A DNA stretch of 64,000 nt from contig NZ_UOOB01000001.1 of NCBI RefSeq assembly GCF_900564145.1, positions 3,660,754 to 3,724,753 on the forward strand. Reading direction: 5' to 3'. The notes under the pieces are model-generated. The model saw only the letters and a list, made by a program, of their open reading frames with translations. It was not told the DNA's origin and searched no databases. Source of the DNA: Comamonas sp. lk. Lineage in GTDB: Bacteria > Pseudomonadota > Gammaproteobacteria > Burkholderiales > Burkholderiaceae_C. Positions 1 to 8,625 of the stretch are shown piece after piece (the first letter of the stretch is position 1; every line of letters begins with the position of its first letter). A program made the translations under genes and the position numbers.

Positions 1-56
1 AGGCGCTGGACTGGCAAAAGCTGCTGGCCTTGCCCGGCTGGCAGCCCATTCCATAA
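1..56 (+). CDS. 3' end of a protein-coding gene, cut by the window edge
   Basis: An open frame runs from the window edge to a TAA at 54-56 and ends in the residues LLALPGWQPIP. Only 17 codons are visible, so no family can be named. The codons are GC-rich like the neighbouring genes, and a hairpin repeat begins directly after the stop, both of which fit a genuine gene end. It converges on the DHH gene that follows. Confidence 0.45.
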   Translation, partial: ALDWQKLLALPGWQPIP

Positions 57-101
57 AAAAAATAGCTGACAGCGCTTATCCATCAAGCGCTGACAGCTAT
101 G
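55..101 (-). terminator. Palindromic repeat copy acting as terminator of the DHH gene
   Basis: Two 16-base arms (62-77 and 85-100, ATAGCTGACAGCGCTT and its near-complement, one mismatch) flank a 7-base loop. Read on the minus strand, the hairpin is followed by a run of eight T (complement of 55-62), which makes a textbook Rho-independent terminator for the gene ending at 112. The same AGCGCTT palindrome recurs elsewhere in the window (8572-8605, 39286-39330). Confidence 0.75.
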
Positions 102-111
102 GTTTTCTGAA

Positions 112-1134
112 TTAAAGCGCCGCCTTAGGCGTGTCACGCACCCACTTACCCTCTTCATCGAACTGCAGGCTGGGCGCCGCCACAAACCCGTAAGTGGCTT
201 CGGGGTCGGCCTTGAGCTCGCCCTGTAACAACTCGACCAGACGCTCGTTGGGCATCTTGAAACCGCAGGCCTGGGCATGACCGCCGCCGCCAAAGCTTTC
301 TGCCAAGGGAATGCAGTTGAACTCCGAGCGCGAGCGCAGGCCGACCTTGGTGCCCTTGTGATTGGCATGCCACATCAGGGCAAAGCTGCCGCTCTGGCGC
401 GCCAGCAAGTCGCCGACCTGGCTGTGGAACATGCCGGGGCAGTTGACCATCAGGCCCTGCATGCCGTTGAAGACCAGCACTTGGGCGCCGTCGGCGATGT
501 CGGCGCACAGCTTCTGGAACTTCTCGTCCATGGCACCGCCACGGGCCATGTAAACGGCCTCCTGCTCGGGCGTGAAAGCCGCAATCTCGGCCCAGCGCTC
601 AAAGCTGCGCACGGGTTCCATGTCCAGCGCCGCCAGAAAAGGCGCGCTTTCCTTGAATTCCCACTTCCAGATATCGCGGTCTTCGATGTAGCGAATCAGA
701 CCGGGCACAGGCTTGTCGGACTGGAAGAACTCCCAGCCCAGACGCGCACCCGACTTGTTCATGTCGAAATGCACCACACCGCAGCGGCACTGGTAACCCG
801 TCAGCTTCTCGGCTGCGCTCTTGTGGTGATCCAGCACCACCAGCTTGGAGACGCGCGACTCGATTTCGGCCAGCAGCACGGGCTCGAAAGCAAAGTCCAG
901 CACGTAAACGGCACGACCCGCCAAGTCACCCAGATCGTCTGCATTCAGGATTTCACCATGGTCGAGACCGCGAAACTCGGCCTGGCCTTCATAGAACAAC
1001 CAAGCGGCCAGGGCCGCGCCAAAGCCGTCGGGGCAGCGGCGGCCATGGTAGAGGATCAGAGGCTTGGGGTCGTTGCGATCGGGGCGAACCAGCAATTGCT
1101 GAAACAGCGGCAGTTTGGAATTCTGTGGGGTCAT
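112..1134 (-). CDS. DHH-family phosphoesterase
   Basis: A 340-residue protein of the DHH phosphoesterase superfamily, whose members hydrolyse phosphodiester bonds in short oligonucleotides or cyclic dinucleotides using bound metal. Visible motifs are PDGFGAA near residue 35 (motif I), VYVLDFAF, the signature LDHHK near residue 103, and a C-terminal GGGGHAQACG (DHHA1-type substrate-binding loop). The start is placed at the ATG at 1134 (MTPQNSK); an upstream extension to 1200 is open but is Gly/Arg-rich and unlike the family. It stands alone, divergent from the amidohydrolase. Whether it acts as a NrnA-like nanoRNase or on another substrate cannot be read from the sequence. Confidence 0.85.
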   Translation of the reverse strand: MTPQNSKLPLFQQLLVRPDRNDPKPLILYHGRRCPDGFGAALAAWLFYEGQAEFRGLDHGEILNADDLGDLAGRAVYVLDFAFEPVLLAEIESRVSKLVVLDHHKSAAEKLTGYQCRCGVVHFDMNKSGARLGWEFFQSDKPVPGLIRYIEDRDIWKWEFKESAPFLAALDMEPVRSFERWAEIAAFTPEQEAVYMARGGAMDEKFQKLCADIADGAQVLVFNGMQGLMVNCPGMFHSQVGDLLARQSGSFALMWHANHKGTKVGLRSRSEFNCIPLAESFGGGGHAQACGFKMPNERLVELLQGELKADPEATYGFVAAPSLQFDEEGKWVRDTPKAAL

Positions 1135-1408
1135 ATGGCCGATATTGTCGCTGTTTGCATCTGCAGCCGTGTGAAGCCCAGCCCCACCCCGGAGACACAC
1201 TGCGGCATTGCCCCTGAATGGCGTAAGTAATTGTCAGCTCACGGCTTGGACTAGCACAGGCGGCCAATCACCGGGCCTTCGGTATCTACCTAAGGCCCTG
1301 GGCTGCGCATGCGCCTATGATGGGGGTCTTGCCATTGAAATGCTGCGGCCACCGGCAGGTCCGCCTGCCGCAAAAGTGGGATTCCCACGGGTGCTCCGCG
1401 GCCCCTGT

Positions 1409-2605
1409 ATGCGATCTACTCCCGATATCACACCTCATCTCGGTACGCTGCTCAATTTCCGCCGCGACCTGCACGCCAACCCCGAGCTCAAGTACGAAGA
1501 GCACCGTACAGGCGACAAAATTGCAGCCTACCTCTCGGCGCTCGGCCTGACCGCGCACCGCGGCCTGGGCCAGACCGGCATCATCGCCAGCATCTACGGC
1601 AAGGGCCGTAGCAAGGACAACCCCGGCCGCAGCATAGGCATACGCGCCGACATGGATGCCCTGCCCGTCACGGAAATCAACACCTTCGGCCACATCAGCC
1701 AGAACAAGGGCCGCATGCATGCCTGCGGTCACGACGGCCACACCACCATGCTGCTGGGCGCTGCCACCACGCTGGCCCAGCACCCCGACTTTGACGGCAC
1801 GGTTCACCTGATCTTCCAGCCCGCTGAAGAAGGCGGCGCCGGCGCCAAGGCCATGATGGACGACGGCCTGTTCGAAAAATTCCCCTGCGAAGCCGTGTTT
1901 GCACTGCACAACTGGCCTTCGCTGCCCGCCGGTCAGATGGCGGTGCGTGTGGGGCCCATCATGGCCTCCACCCTGCGCTTTCAGATCAAGGTCCACGGCA
2001 AGGGCGGCCACGCCGCCATGCCCCACACCACGCTGGATCCTATTCCCGTGGCCTGCGCCATCGTGACGCAGCTGCAGACCCTGGTCTCGCGCAGCACCGA
2101 TCCACTGGATTCCGCCGTGCTCACCGTGGGCAAGATCACCAGCGGCACCGTGGAAAACATCATTCCCGATGACGCCATCATCGCCGGCACCGTGCGCACC
2201 CTGAAGAAGGAAACGCGCGAGATGTTCGTCGAAGGCCTCAAGCGCATCAGCAGCCATGTGGCCGCAGCCCACCAGTGCACGGCCGAGTTCACGCTGCGTC
2301 CCGGCGCCTACCCCAACACCACCAACCACGCCAAGGAAGCCAAGTTCATGGCCGCCGTGATGCGGGAAGTGGTGGGCGATGAGAATACCTTTGACGATGT
2401 GCTGCCCGCCATGACCTCCGAAGACTTCGGTTTCATGCTCGAAGCCGTGCCCGGCGCCTATGGCTGGATTGGCAATGCCAAGGGCGACCAGCCCGGCGTG
2501 AGCCTGCACAACCCGGCTTATGACTTCAATGACGACAATATCGGCCGGGGTTCCAAGTTCTGGGACCTGATGGCCCGCCGCTGGTTTGAGCAGCCTGCCG
2601 CCTAA
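1409..2605 (+). CDS. M20-family amidohydrolase (hippurate hydrolase-like)
   Basis: A 398-residue zinc-dependent aminoacylase/carboxypeptidase of the M20D group, predicted to cleave N-acyl amino acids such as hippurate in the cytoplasm. Metal and catalytic motifs are HACGHDGHTTMLLGAA (around residue 105), FQPAEEGGAGA with the catalytic Glu, and ALHNWP. The dimerisation (lid) domain lies at about residues 190-300, and a late TSEDFG supplies a further ligand. No clear Shine-Dalgarno precedes the ATG at 1409; the frame is open back to 1208, but the upstream residues do not resemble the family. It is monocistronic, followed by a bidirectional terminator. Exact substrate is inference. Confidence 0.88.
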   Translation: MRSTPDITPHLGTLLNFRRDLHANPELKYEEHRTGDKIAAYLSALGLTAHRGLGQTGIIASIYGKGRSKDNPGRSIGIRADMDALPVTEINTFGHISQNKGRMHACGHDGHTTMLLGAATTLAQHPDFDGTVHLIFQPAEEGGAGAKAMMDDGLFEKFPCEAVFALHNWPSLPAGQMAVRVGPIMASTLRFQIKVHGKGGHAAMPHTTLDPIPVACAIVTQLQTLVSRSTDPLDSAVLTVGKITSGTVENIIPDDAIIAGTVRTLKKETREMFVEGLKRISSHVAAAHQCTAEFTLRPGAYPNTTNHAKEAKFMAAVMREVVGDENTFDDVLPAMTSEDFGFMLEAVPGAYGWIGNAKGDQPGVSLHNPAYDFNDDNIGRGSKFWDLMARRWFEQPAA

Positions 2606-2623
2606 GGTAAGCCCAATCATGAC

Positions 2624-2658
2624 AAAGGCCAGCAAGACTTGAGCTTGCTGGCCTTTTT
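2624..2658. terminator. Bidirectional Rho-independent terminator
   Basis: Arms AAAGGCCAGCAAG (2624-2636) and CTTGCTGGCCTTT pair perfectly around a short loop, with T-runs on both strands. It lies between two convergent genes, the amidohydrolase and the GGDEF-EAL protein, and can serve both. Confidence 0.85.
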
Positions 2659-2667
2659 CGTTGGCGT

Positions 2668-5025
2668 TCAGAGCCGCAAGCCCTCGATGGTGGCCTGAGG
2701 CCCCTGATCCGGCGACGGCGGCCTGTGGCCCAGCACCATGGGCAGCCAGTCCTCCACCGGCTGCGCTTTGCCGTAGTACAGGCCTTGCAGCACAATCGCC
2801 GGGTTCCAAGCCTTGAGCAGCCGGGCCTGGGCGGCCAGTTCCACCCCCTCGGCCACCACGCGCAGCTGCAGGCGTGCGGCCATGCGGACAATGGCCTCCA
2901 CCAGCGCGGCATCAATCTCGCTGACATGGCTGCCGCGAATAAAGCTCTGGTCTATCTTGAGCTCCTGTATCGGCAGATGCTTCAAGCTGGCAATGGACGA
3001 GTAGCCGGTGCCAAAGTCGTCCAGCGCAATCTCCAGGCCCAGCGCGCGCAGCTCATGCAAGCGGGCCCGCGCCACATCCACATCGCGCATCAGCACGCCT
3101 TCGGTAATCTCCAGCGTCAGCCGCTCGGGGCTGGCACCGCTTTCGGCCAGAATGCTTTTGAGCGTGGACACAAAGTCCGCATGCGCAAACTGTATGGCAC
3201 TGACATTGACCGACAGACGCAGACCATGGGCCGCGAACTCGGCTTGAGCCAGCAAGGCACAGGCCTGGCGCAGCACCCAGTCGCCCAGCTGCACAATCAG
3301 CTGCGACTCCTCGGCCACCGCAATGAAATCCGCCGGGCCGACCAGACCCCATTGCGGATGCTGCCAGCGCACCAGCACCTCGCCGCCCACGCACACGCCC
3401 TCATGGTTGGCCTGGGCTTGTACATACATGCGCAGCTGTCCGGCCGGAATGCCAATACGCAAATCCTTGGCGATGCGAAAACGCCTGTGGGCCAGTTCGG
3501 CCATGCGCGGATCGAACAGAGCCATGTTGCCGGGGCCGATACGCTTGGCCTCGTTCAGGGCCACGCCGGCAAAGCGCAGCACATCATTCCCCTCAAGCGC
3601 GCCTTGCTCCAGCTCCAGCACCGCGCAACCGATGCTGCAGGAAATGGCCTCCGACTCAGAGCTGTTCATGATGCTCAAGGGCTTTTGCAATGATTTTTGC
3701 AAGGCTCCGGCCTCGCCGACCAGCAAAGCCTGCACCGCCTCGATGCTGTCGCCTGCGGCTTCGAACAGCACGGCAAACTCGGCCCTGGAAATGCGGGCAA
3801 TCAGCACGCCCTCGGGCAGCTGCTCCACCAGCCGCAGCGCGAAAGCGCGCAGCACGGCATCGCCATGCTGCACGCCGTGCACATCGTTGAAGCTGGAAAA
3901 GCGATCCACATCCACCAGCATCAGCCCATGCCAGCTCGCAGCCGCCTTGGCTGCGCGCGAAAGCTCCTTGACCTTGAGCGCCAGCGAATGCCGGTTGGCC
4001 AGACCGGTCAGCACATCGAGATAGACCAGATCGTGAATGCGCCGCGCCGCATCCACGCGCTCGGACAGGTCCTGCTTGAGCTCCACATAGTTGACGATCT
4101 CGCCTTGCGGTGAACGTATGGGTGCCACCAGCACCGACTCGCGCAGCGCCGCGCCGTTGCGGGTGCGGTTGGTCATCTCGCTGCGCCAGATGCGACCGGC
4201 CAGCAACTCCGCCAGAGCGCGCTGGCGCTTGTTCCGGTCCAGCCCCATGGTGGACACCAGCTCCGTAGGCTGACCCAGCACCTCGCCGCGGCTATAGCCG
4301 GTGCGGGCCAGAAAAGCATCGTTCACATACACCACCTGCAAATGGGTGTCGGTGATGACGATGCTCTCGGGGCTTTGCTCGACCGCACGGTGGAATTTGC
4401 GCAACTCCTGCTGACTTTGCTCCAGTGAACGCAGGATTTCCATGCTTTTGAGCGCCTGCCGGCCCAGGCTGGCGCGGGCCATCAGCGTGGCTGCCACGGC
4501 CAGGCCCAGCATGCCCAGCACATAGAACAGACCCGCCGCGCCCAAAATCTGCTCTGCCGGCAGCTGGCTGATACCCAAGTGATCCAGCGCCCAGAAAAGC
4601 AGCAGCAGCGCCACGGACAAGGCCAGCATGACCAGAGTGTGTGCAAACCCCAGCAGCCATGCCGTGATGACCATCCAGACCGGCAAGGCCATGATGGCCT
4701 TGCTGTCCATGCCGCCAGACCATCCGGCGGCGGCAGCCACCCACAGCCAGTTGCTCCAGACAAAGAGCACCATCGCAGCATTCCAGCGCCGCAAGCGGGC
4801 CAGAGTCATCGCGATGGCCGCTATGGGAATCAGCAGCAAAAACAGCAGCACATCGCCCCAGGAGATCCGGGGAGAGATCAGACTGGCCGTAGCCGTCACC
4901 AGACCCAAGGCGCTCATCCAGAGGCAGGCGAACCACAGCATGCGTCGCATGGACACGCGGTTTTTTGCCTCGACGAAAAAACGTTGCATGGGCAAGCGGC
5001 ATCCTCCGGAGGTGGGGTGCACCAT
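2668..5025 (-). CDS. Membrane PAS-GGDEF-EAL protein, probable c-di-GMP phosphodiesterase
   Basis: A 785-residue signalling protein. Residues about 30-185 hold five or six hydrophobic helices, followed by a PAS domain (about 210-325), a GGDEF domain (about 335-500) and an EAL domain (about 510-765). The GGDEF signature is replaced by SRAEF, so cyclase activity is unlikely. The EAL domain keeps its catalytic set: EVLVRW, NVSAIQF, LEITEG, DDFGTGYSS, LKIDQSFI, AEGVE. It should therefore hydrolyse c-di-GMP, perhaps with the GGDEF half as a GTP sensor (known for some relatives). The ATG at 5025 has a GAGG five bases upstream; an ATG at 4989 is an alternative. No linked output gene is seen. Confidence 0.88.
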   Translation of the reverse strand: MVHPTSGGCRLPMQRFFVEAKNRVSMRRMLWFACLWMSALGLVTATASLISPRISWGDVLLFLLLIPIAAIAMTLARLRRWNAAMVLFVWSNWLWVAAAAGWSGGMDSKAIMALPVWMVITAWLLGFAHTLVMLALSVALLLLFWALDHLGISQLPAEQILGAAGLFYVLGMLGLAVAATLMARASLGRQALKSMEILRSLEQSQQELRKFHRAVEQSPESIVITDTHLQVVYVNDAFLARTGYSRGEVLGQPTELVSTMGLDRNKRQRALAELLAGRIWRSEMTNRTRNGAALRESVLVAPIRSPQGEIVNYVELKQDLSERVDAARRIHDLVYLDVLTGLANRHSLALKVKELSRAAKAAASWHGLMLVDVDRFSSFNDVHGVQHGDAVLRAFALRLVEQLPEGVLIARISRAEFAVLFEAAGDSIEAVQALLVGEAGALQKSLQKPLSIMNSSESEAISCSIGCAVLELEQGALEGNDVLRFAGVALNEAKRIGPGNMALFDPRMAELAHRRFRIAKDLRIGIPAGQLRMYVQAQANHEGVCVGGEVLVRWQHPQWGLVGPADFIAVAEESQLIVQLGDWVLRQACALLAQAEFAAHGLRLSVNVSAIQFAHADFVSTLKSILAESGASPERLTLEITEGVLMRDVDVARARLHELRALGLEIALDDFGTGYSSIASLKHLPIQELKIDQSFIRGSHVSEIDAALVEAIVRMAARLQLRVVAEGVELAAQARLLKAWNPAIVLQGLYYGKAQPVEDWLPMVLGHRPPSPDQGPQATIEGLRL

Positions 5026-5136
5026 CCTAGCCTCAGTTGGCTGCCACCGCTATCGGACACCTGCCCAGGTGTCATACCGCCATCACCAATCGCCCCCGTC
5101 TGGCCAGAGCGGGGCGATCAGAAGCTGCCGACGATC

Positions 5137-6261
5137 TCAGCGCGCGCGCGACTTTCGGGGCTTGGCCGCCGCAAGCTTGACCGGCCTGGGCGCCGTGGGC
5201 CTGCTGGCAGTCTTGGCTCCAGGTTTTGGTGCGGCCTTGGCTTCAGGCTTGGCGGCGGGTTTGGGTACCGCCTTGACTGCCGGTTTTGCTGCCGGCTTGG
5301 CGGCGCTTCCCTCTTCGCGCGGAGGGCGGGGAGGACGGCGCTTTTTGGCGGCGATGGCATCCTTTTTGGCCTGGCGCTCGGCATCCTTGATCTGGCCTGC
5401 GGCCAGCCAGGCTTCGAACTCGGCCGGGGTTTCCAGCGTGATGCGCCCCAGGATGGCGTCGCGGAAGTCGGTGAGCACCAGCTCGGCCGCTTTTTGCAAG
5501 TTCACCCGGCCGCCGCTCATCACGGCGCCGCGCTTTTTGCCTATCAGGGTCAAAAGCTCGTCATCGTGCAGTGCCCCAATCTCGGCCGCATCCAGGCCCA
5601 GCCTGTAGCGAGCATCCAGCAGCGCCGCGTAGTTCTTTTGCAGATAGATCAGCAGCTCCAGCGCCACCAGCTCTTCGTCGTAGGCGTTGCGGCCCACGGC
5701 ACCGCTGGCGGCCAGATTGAAGCCGCTTTTTTCCACAATGATGCGCGGCCACAGCATGCCGGGCGTGTCCCAGAGATAGAAATCATCGGCCAGCACAATG
5801 CGCTGTTCGATCTTGGTGATGCCGGCCTCGTTGCCGGTCTTGGCCTGGGTCTTGCCGCTCATGGAGTTGATCAGCGTGGACTTGCCCACATTGGGCACGC
5901 CGCAGATCAGCACGCGCATGGGCTTGGCCATGCCGCCGCGCGAAGGCGCCAGCAGCTTGCATTGCTCGATCAGACGTTTGGTGGGGGCGGGCTCGGAGGC
6001 ATCGAGCGCAATGGCGCGGGTCTCGCTCTGGGCGTTGTACCAGTCCAGCCAGGCCTTGGTCTGCGCGGCATCGGCCAGATCCTGCTTGTTGAGAATCTTC
6101 AGGCGCGGCTTGTGGCCCGTCATCTCCAGCAACAAAGGATTGGCGCTGGAGCCGGGCAGGCGCGCGTCCAACACCTCAATGACCACGTCAATTTCCTTGA
6201 CGCGCTCCATGATGGCCTGGCGCGTCAGGTGCATGTGACCGGGGAACCATTGGATGGCCAT
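5137..6261 (-). CDS. ylqF: Ribosome biogenesis GTPase YlqF/RbgA family
   Basis: A 374-residue circularly permuted GTPase in which G4 (NKQDLAD, about residue 58) precedes G1 (GVPNVGKSTLIN, about 122) and G3 (DTPGML, about 165). The N-terminus WFPGHM is typical of YlqF/RbgA, which assists late assembly of the large ribosomal subunit. Residues from about 295 onward form a low-complexity tail of Ala-Lys-Pro repeats (PAAKPAVKAVPKPAAK and similar), very basic and likely disordered, which may add rRNA contacts; this tail is longer than in Bacillus RbgA. Divergent from the small membrane protein gene at 6333. Confidence 0.9.
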   Translation of the reverse strand: MAIQWFPGHMHLTRQAIMERVKEIDVVIEVLDARLPGSSANPLLLEMTGHKPRLKILNKQDLADAAQTKAWLDWYNAQSETRAIALDASEPAPTKRLIEQCKLLAPSRGGMAKPMRVLICGVPNVGKSTLINSMSGKTQAKTGNEAGITKIEQRIVLADDFYLWDTPGMLWPRIIVEKSGFNLAASGAVGRNAYDEELVALELLIYLQKNYAALLDARYRLGLDAAEIGALHDDELLTLIGKKRGAVMSGGRVNLQKAAELVLTDFRDAILGRITLETPAEFEAWLAAGQIKDAERQAKKDAIAAKKRRPPRPPREEGSAAKPAAKPAVKAVPKPAAKPEAKAAPKPGAKTASRPTAPRPVKLAAAKPRKSRAR

Positions 6262-6332
6262 AACGGGTTTTCTTTCTTGTATTGAGGGGAAATAAGGCGG
6301 GCAAGCATAATCGCCCTCTGCTTTTCTGACCG

Positions 6333-6569
6333 ATGCGCCCTGTTATGCCCCTGCCTTCCGCCCCCAAAAAATCCAAATCCCACAACGAGATTCTGATCAA
6401 GGGCATGACGATTGCGCTGATCGGCATCATCATTCTGGTCGCCCCGATTTTCAAGCCCGAGAGCGGCATAGGCCAGCTGTTTGCCCAGTCCTATCTGGTG
6501 GGCTGGTTTGCGCTGATTCTGGGCGCGGCCTTTATCGTGCAGTTTCTGCTGCGCCGCAAAAAAGGCTGA
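6333..6569 (+). CDS. Small two-helix membrane protein
   Basis: A 78-residue protein with a basic N-terminus (APKKSKSH), two hydrophobic helices (about residues 25-41 and 54-72) and a positively charged end (RRKKG). I do not recognise a named family. An internal ATG at 6345 is an alternative start. It is followed after only two bases by the next small gene, so the two are probably co-transcribed. Coding character is supported by its consistent amphipathic layout and by the tight spacing. Confidence 0.65.
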   Translation: MRPVMPLPSAPKKSKSHNEILIKGMTIALIGIIILVAPIFKPESGIGQLFAQSYLVGWFALILGAAFIVQFLLRRKKG

Positions 6570-6571
6570 GC

Positions 6572-6826
6572 ATGGCCCTCGTCGAGAGCCAGCCTGAGGC
6601 CCTGCTGCAGCCGCTGAGCCAGGCCCAGGCCCAAATTGCGCTGTGGACTGCTCGCGCCGCTGCGCTGCAGCTAAGCCTGCGCCCACCGCCGCCCCAGCCC
6701 ACCAGCTGCTGCGGCCGTGGCTGCAACGGCTGTGTCTGGGAAGGTTTTTTTGATGCGCTGCAGTTCTGGTGCGAGGACGCGGAGCAAGCCGTCACCGAAG
6801 CGGCCTCAGCAGCGCTGCACGCCTGA
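6572..6826 (+). CDS. Oxidoreductase-like domain protein (small cysteine-rich)
   Basis: An 84-residue protein whose C-terminal half carries SCCGRGCNGCVWEGFF followed by an acidic helix, the pattern of the oxidoreductase-like domain (Pfam Oxidored-like), a short Cys-rich module found at the ends of some redox proteins and as stand-alone proteins in proteobacteria. The four clustered cysteines suggest metal or Fe-S binding, which is inference. The N-terminal 40 residues are Gln/Ala-rich and probably helical. It starts two bases after the preceding gene and converges on the chemotaxis receptor gene, with only nine bases between them. Confidence 0.75.
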   Translation: MALVESQPEALLQPLSQAQAQIALWTARAAALQLSLRPPPPQPTSCCGRGCNGCVWEGFFDALQFWCEDAEQAVTEAASAALHA

Positions 6827-6835
6827 AATTCAAAG

Positions 6836-8485
6836 CTAAACCAGCGCCAGCGGGCGTGCAGCATGCGCCTTGACTTCAAAGTGCATAGCATCTGACGGCG
6901 ACAGGTACACCTCGTTGACCAGCCTGAAGCGCCCGGTTCCGGCCTCCAGCCGCTGAGCCTGGGTAAACAGTTCCTGCGCCGCAGCGCTCGATTCGGCCAC
7001 CAGGGCGGCGTTCTGGCTGGTCATGTCGTCGAGCGCCTGTACGGCATCGCTGATCTGTGCAATGCCCTGGTTCTGAGCCTGGGCTGCTTCGGTGATCGAG
7101 GCAATCAGGCCGCTGACCTTGTGCACATCGCGCACGATGTGCTCCATGCGCTGGCCGGCCTGCAGCGCCAGCTCCGTGCCCGACTGCACCTGCTGCGAGG
7201 AATGCAGCATGAGCTGGCGAATCTGCTTGGCCGCCTCGGCACTTTGCTGGGCCAGCTCCCGCACTTCGGCCGCCACCACGGCAAAGCCCCGGCCCTGTGC
7301 ACCGGCACGTGCGGCCTCCACGGCGGCATTGAGCGCCAGGATATTGGTCTGAAAAGCGATGCCATCGATCACGCTCACAATGGCTGCCACCTGCTGGCTG
7401 CTTTGCGCCATGTGCTGCATGCTGCGCACCACCTCCTGCACTGCGGAGCCGCCGCTTTCCGCTGCCAGCGCCGCACTGCGGGCGCTTTGATCGGCATGCA
7501 AAGCGCTGTCGGCCGACTGGTTGACCAGCGTCACCATGCCTTCGATGCTGCCTACCGTGGACTTGAGCTGCTCTGCCGCATAGGCGGTGCGAGCCGATAG
7601 ATCGCTGTTGTCCTGCGCCATCTGGCTGGATGCGGCGGCCACGGCCACCACGCCGCCCTGCACATCGCCCACCAGGCCGCGCAACTGCCGCGTCATCTGC
7701 GCCAGCGCCTGCATGAACTGACCCATCTCATCCGTGCGCTCGCTGCGCGGTGCATAAGACAGATCGCCGGCGGCAATGTTCTGCGCCAGGGTCACGGCCT
7801 GCTGCAGCGGCGTGGTGATGGAACGGATGGTGGCCAGCGACAGCAGCGCCCCCAGCAAGCCCATGAACAGACCCACACCCACGGCCATGCGCTTGGCCAG
7901 CAGACTCTGGGCGCGGCCTTGCTGCTCGGCATCCAGCCGCTGCTGCTGCTGGGCGGCGATAAAGCCGTCCTGCGCCTTCACATAACGCGCCGCAGCCGGC
8001 ACCAGTTGCTCATCCACCAGCTTCTGCGCTTCCCAGGCCTTGCCCAGATCGCGTGCCTGATAGGCCTGCTCGTAGATGTCTAGCACGGCCTTGCGCTCCC
8101 GCTCCACCAGGGCCAGGCCTTGCAGATCGGTGGCGCTGGTGGCGGCGGCCTGCACCTGTTGCTGCAAACCGCTGGCCTGCTCCATCAAGGCCCGCGCTTT
8201 TTGCGAGAGGTGGGCAATCAGATGCTCTTCGGAGGAAAGCACGCTGGCCAGCGCCGCCTCCACGCTTTGCAGGCTCAAACCCTGCCAGCGCAGGGCCAGA
8301 TTGATGCGCTGATCGGTGGACTGCACGGCGGTGCTGACTTTTTGCTCCACGCTTTGCAGATAGGCGAACAGTCCGCCTGCCACCCATACGCTGCACAGCA
8401 GCAGGCCCAGAAACAGCGCCCACATCTTGCGGGCCACGGAAAGGTTTTGGAATGTCTTCAGAAACAGCATGCACTTATCGCTCAT
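6836..8485 (-). CDS. Methyl-accepting chemotaxis protein
   Basis: A 549-residue transmembrane chemoreceptor: TM1 at about residues 20-42, a helical periplasmic sensing domain to about 200, TM2 ([14 protein letters not shown]), a HAMP domain, and a cytoplasmic signalling coiled coil. The hairpin tip is well kept ([32 protein letters not shown], here described rather than aligned), so it should bind CheA/CheW. The C-terminus lacks the NWETF-type CheR-docking pentapeptide. Ligand is unknown. The first ATG in frame is at 8485; a TTG just before it and an ATG at 8470 are alternatives, and none has a strong ribosome site. No che genes are nearby. Confidence 0.88.
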   Translation of the reverse strand: MSDKCMLFLKTFQNLSVARKMWALFLGLLLCSVWVAGGLFAYLQSVEQKVSTAVQSTDQRINLALRWQGLSLQSVEAALASVLSSEEHLIAHLSQKARALMEQASGLQQQVQAAATSATDLQGLALVERERKAVLDIYEQAYQARDLGKAWEAQKLVDEQLVPAAARYVKAQDGFIAAQQQQRLDAEQQGRAQSLLAKRMAVGVGLFMGLLGALLSLATIRSITTPLQQAVTLAQNIAAGDLSYAPRSERTDEMGQFMQALAQMTRQLRGLVGDVQGGVVAVAAASSQMAQDNSDLSARTAYAAEQLKSTVGSIEGMVTLVNQSADSALHADQSARSAALAAESGGSAVQEVVRSMQHMAQSSQQVAAIVSVIDGIAFQTNILALNAAVEAARAGAQGRGFAVVAAEVRELAQQSAEAAKQIRQLMLHSSQQVQSGTELALQAGQRMEHIVRDVHKVSGLIASITEAAQAQNQGIAQISDAVQALDDMTSQNAALVAESSAAAQELFTQAQRLEAGTGRFRLVNEVYLSPSDAMHFEVKAHAARPLALV

Positions 8486-8567
8486 CAAACGCGGGCTGAA
8501 GTGACCGCCCGCCTTTGCTTACGATATGAAACAAGCATGTCACGCTGATGACATGGTGAAAAAACAA

Positions 8568-8605
8568 GAAAAAAGCGCTTGCAACCCTTCAGTTGCAAGC
8601 GCTTT
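8568..8605 (-). terminator. Terminator of gshA, built from the AGCGCTT repeat
   Basis: Arms AAAGCGCTTGCAAC (8572-8585) and GTTGCAAGCGCTTT (8592-8605) pair perfectly around a 6-base loop; on the minus strand a T-run follows, ending the gshA transcript. The adjoining GATAGC element (8606-8620 on the complement) ties it to the dispersed repeat family. Confidence 0.85.
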
Positions 8606-8625
8606 AAGCTATCAAAACTACTGCT

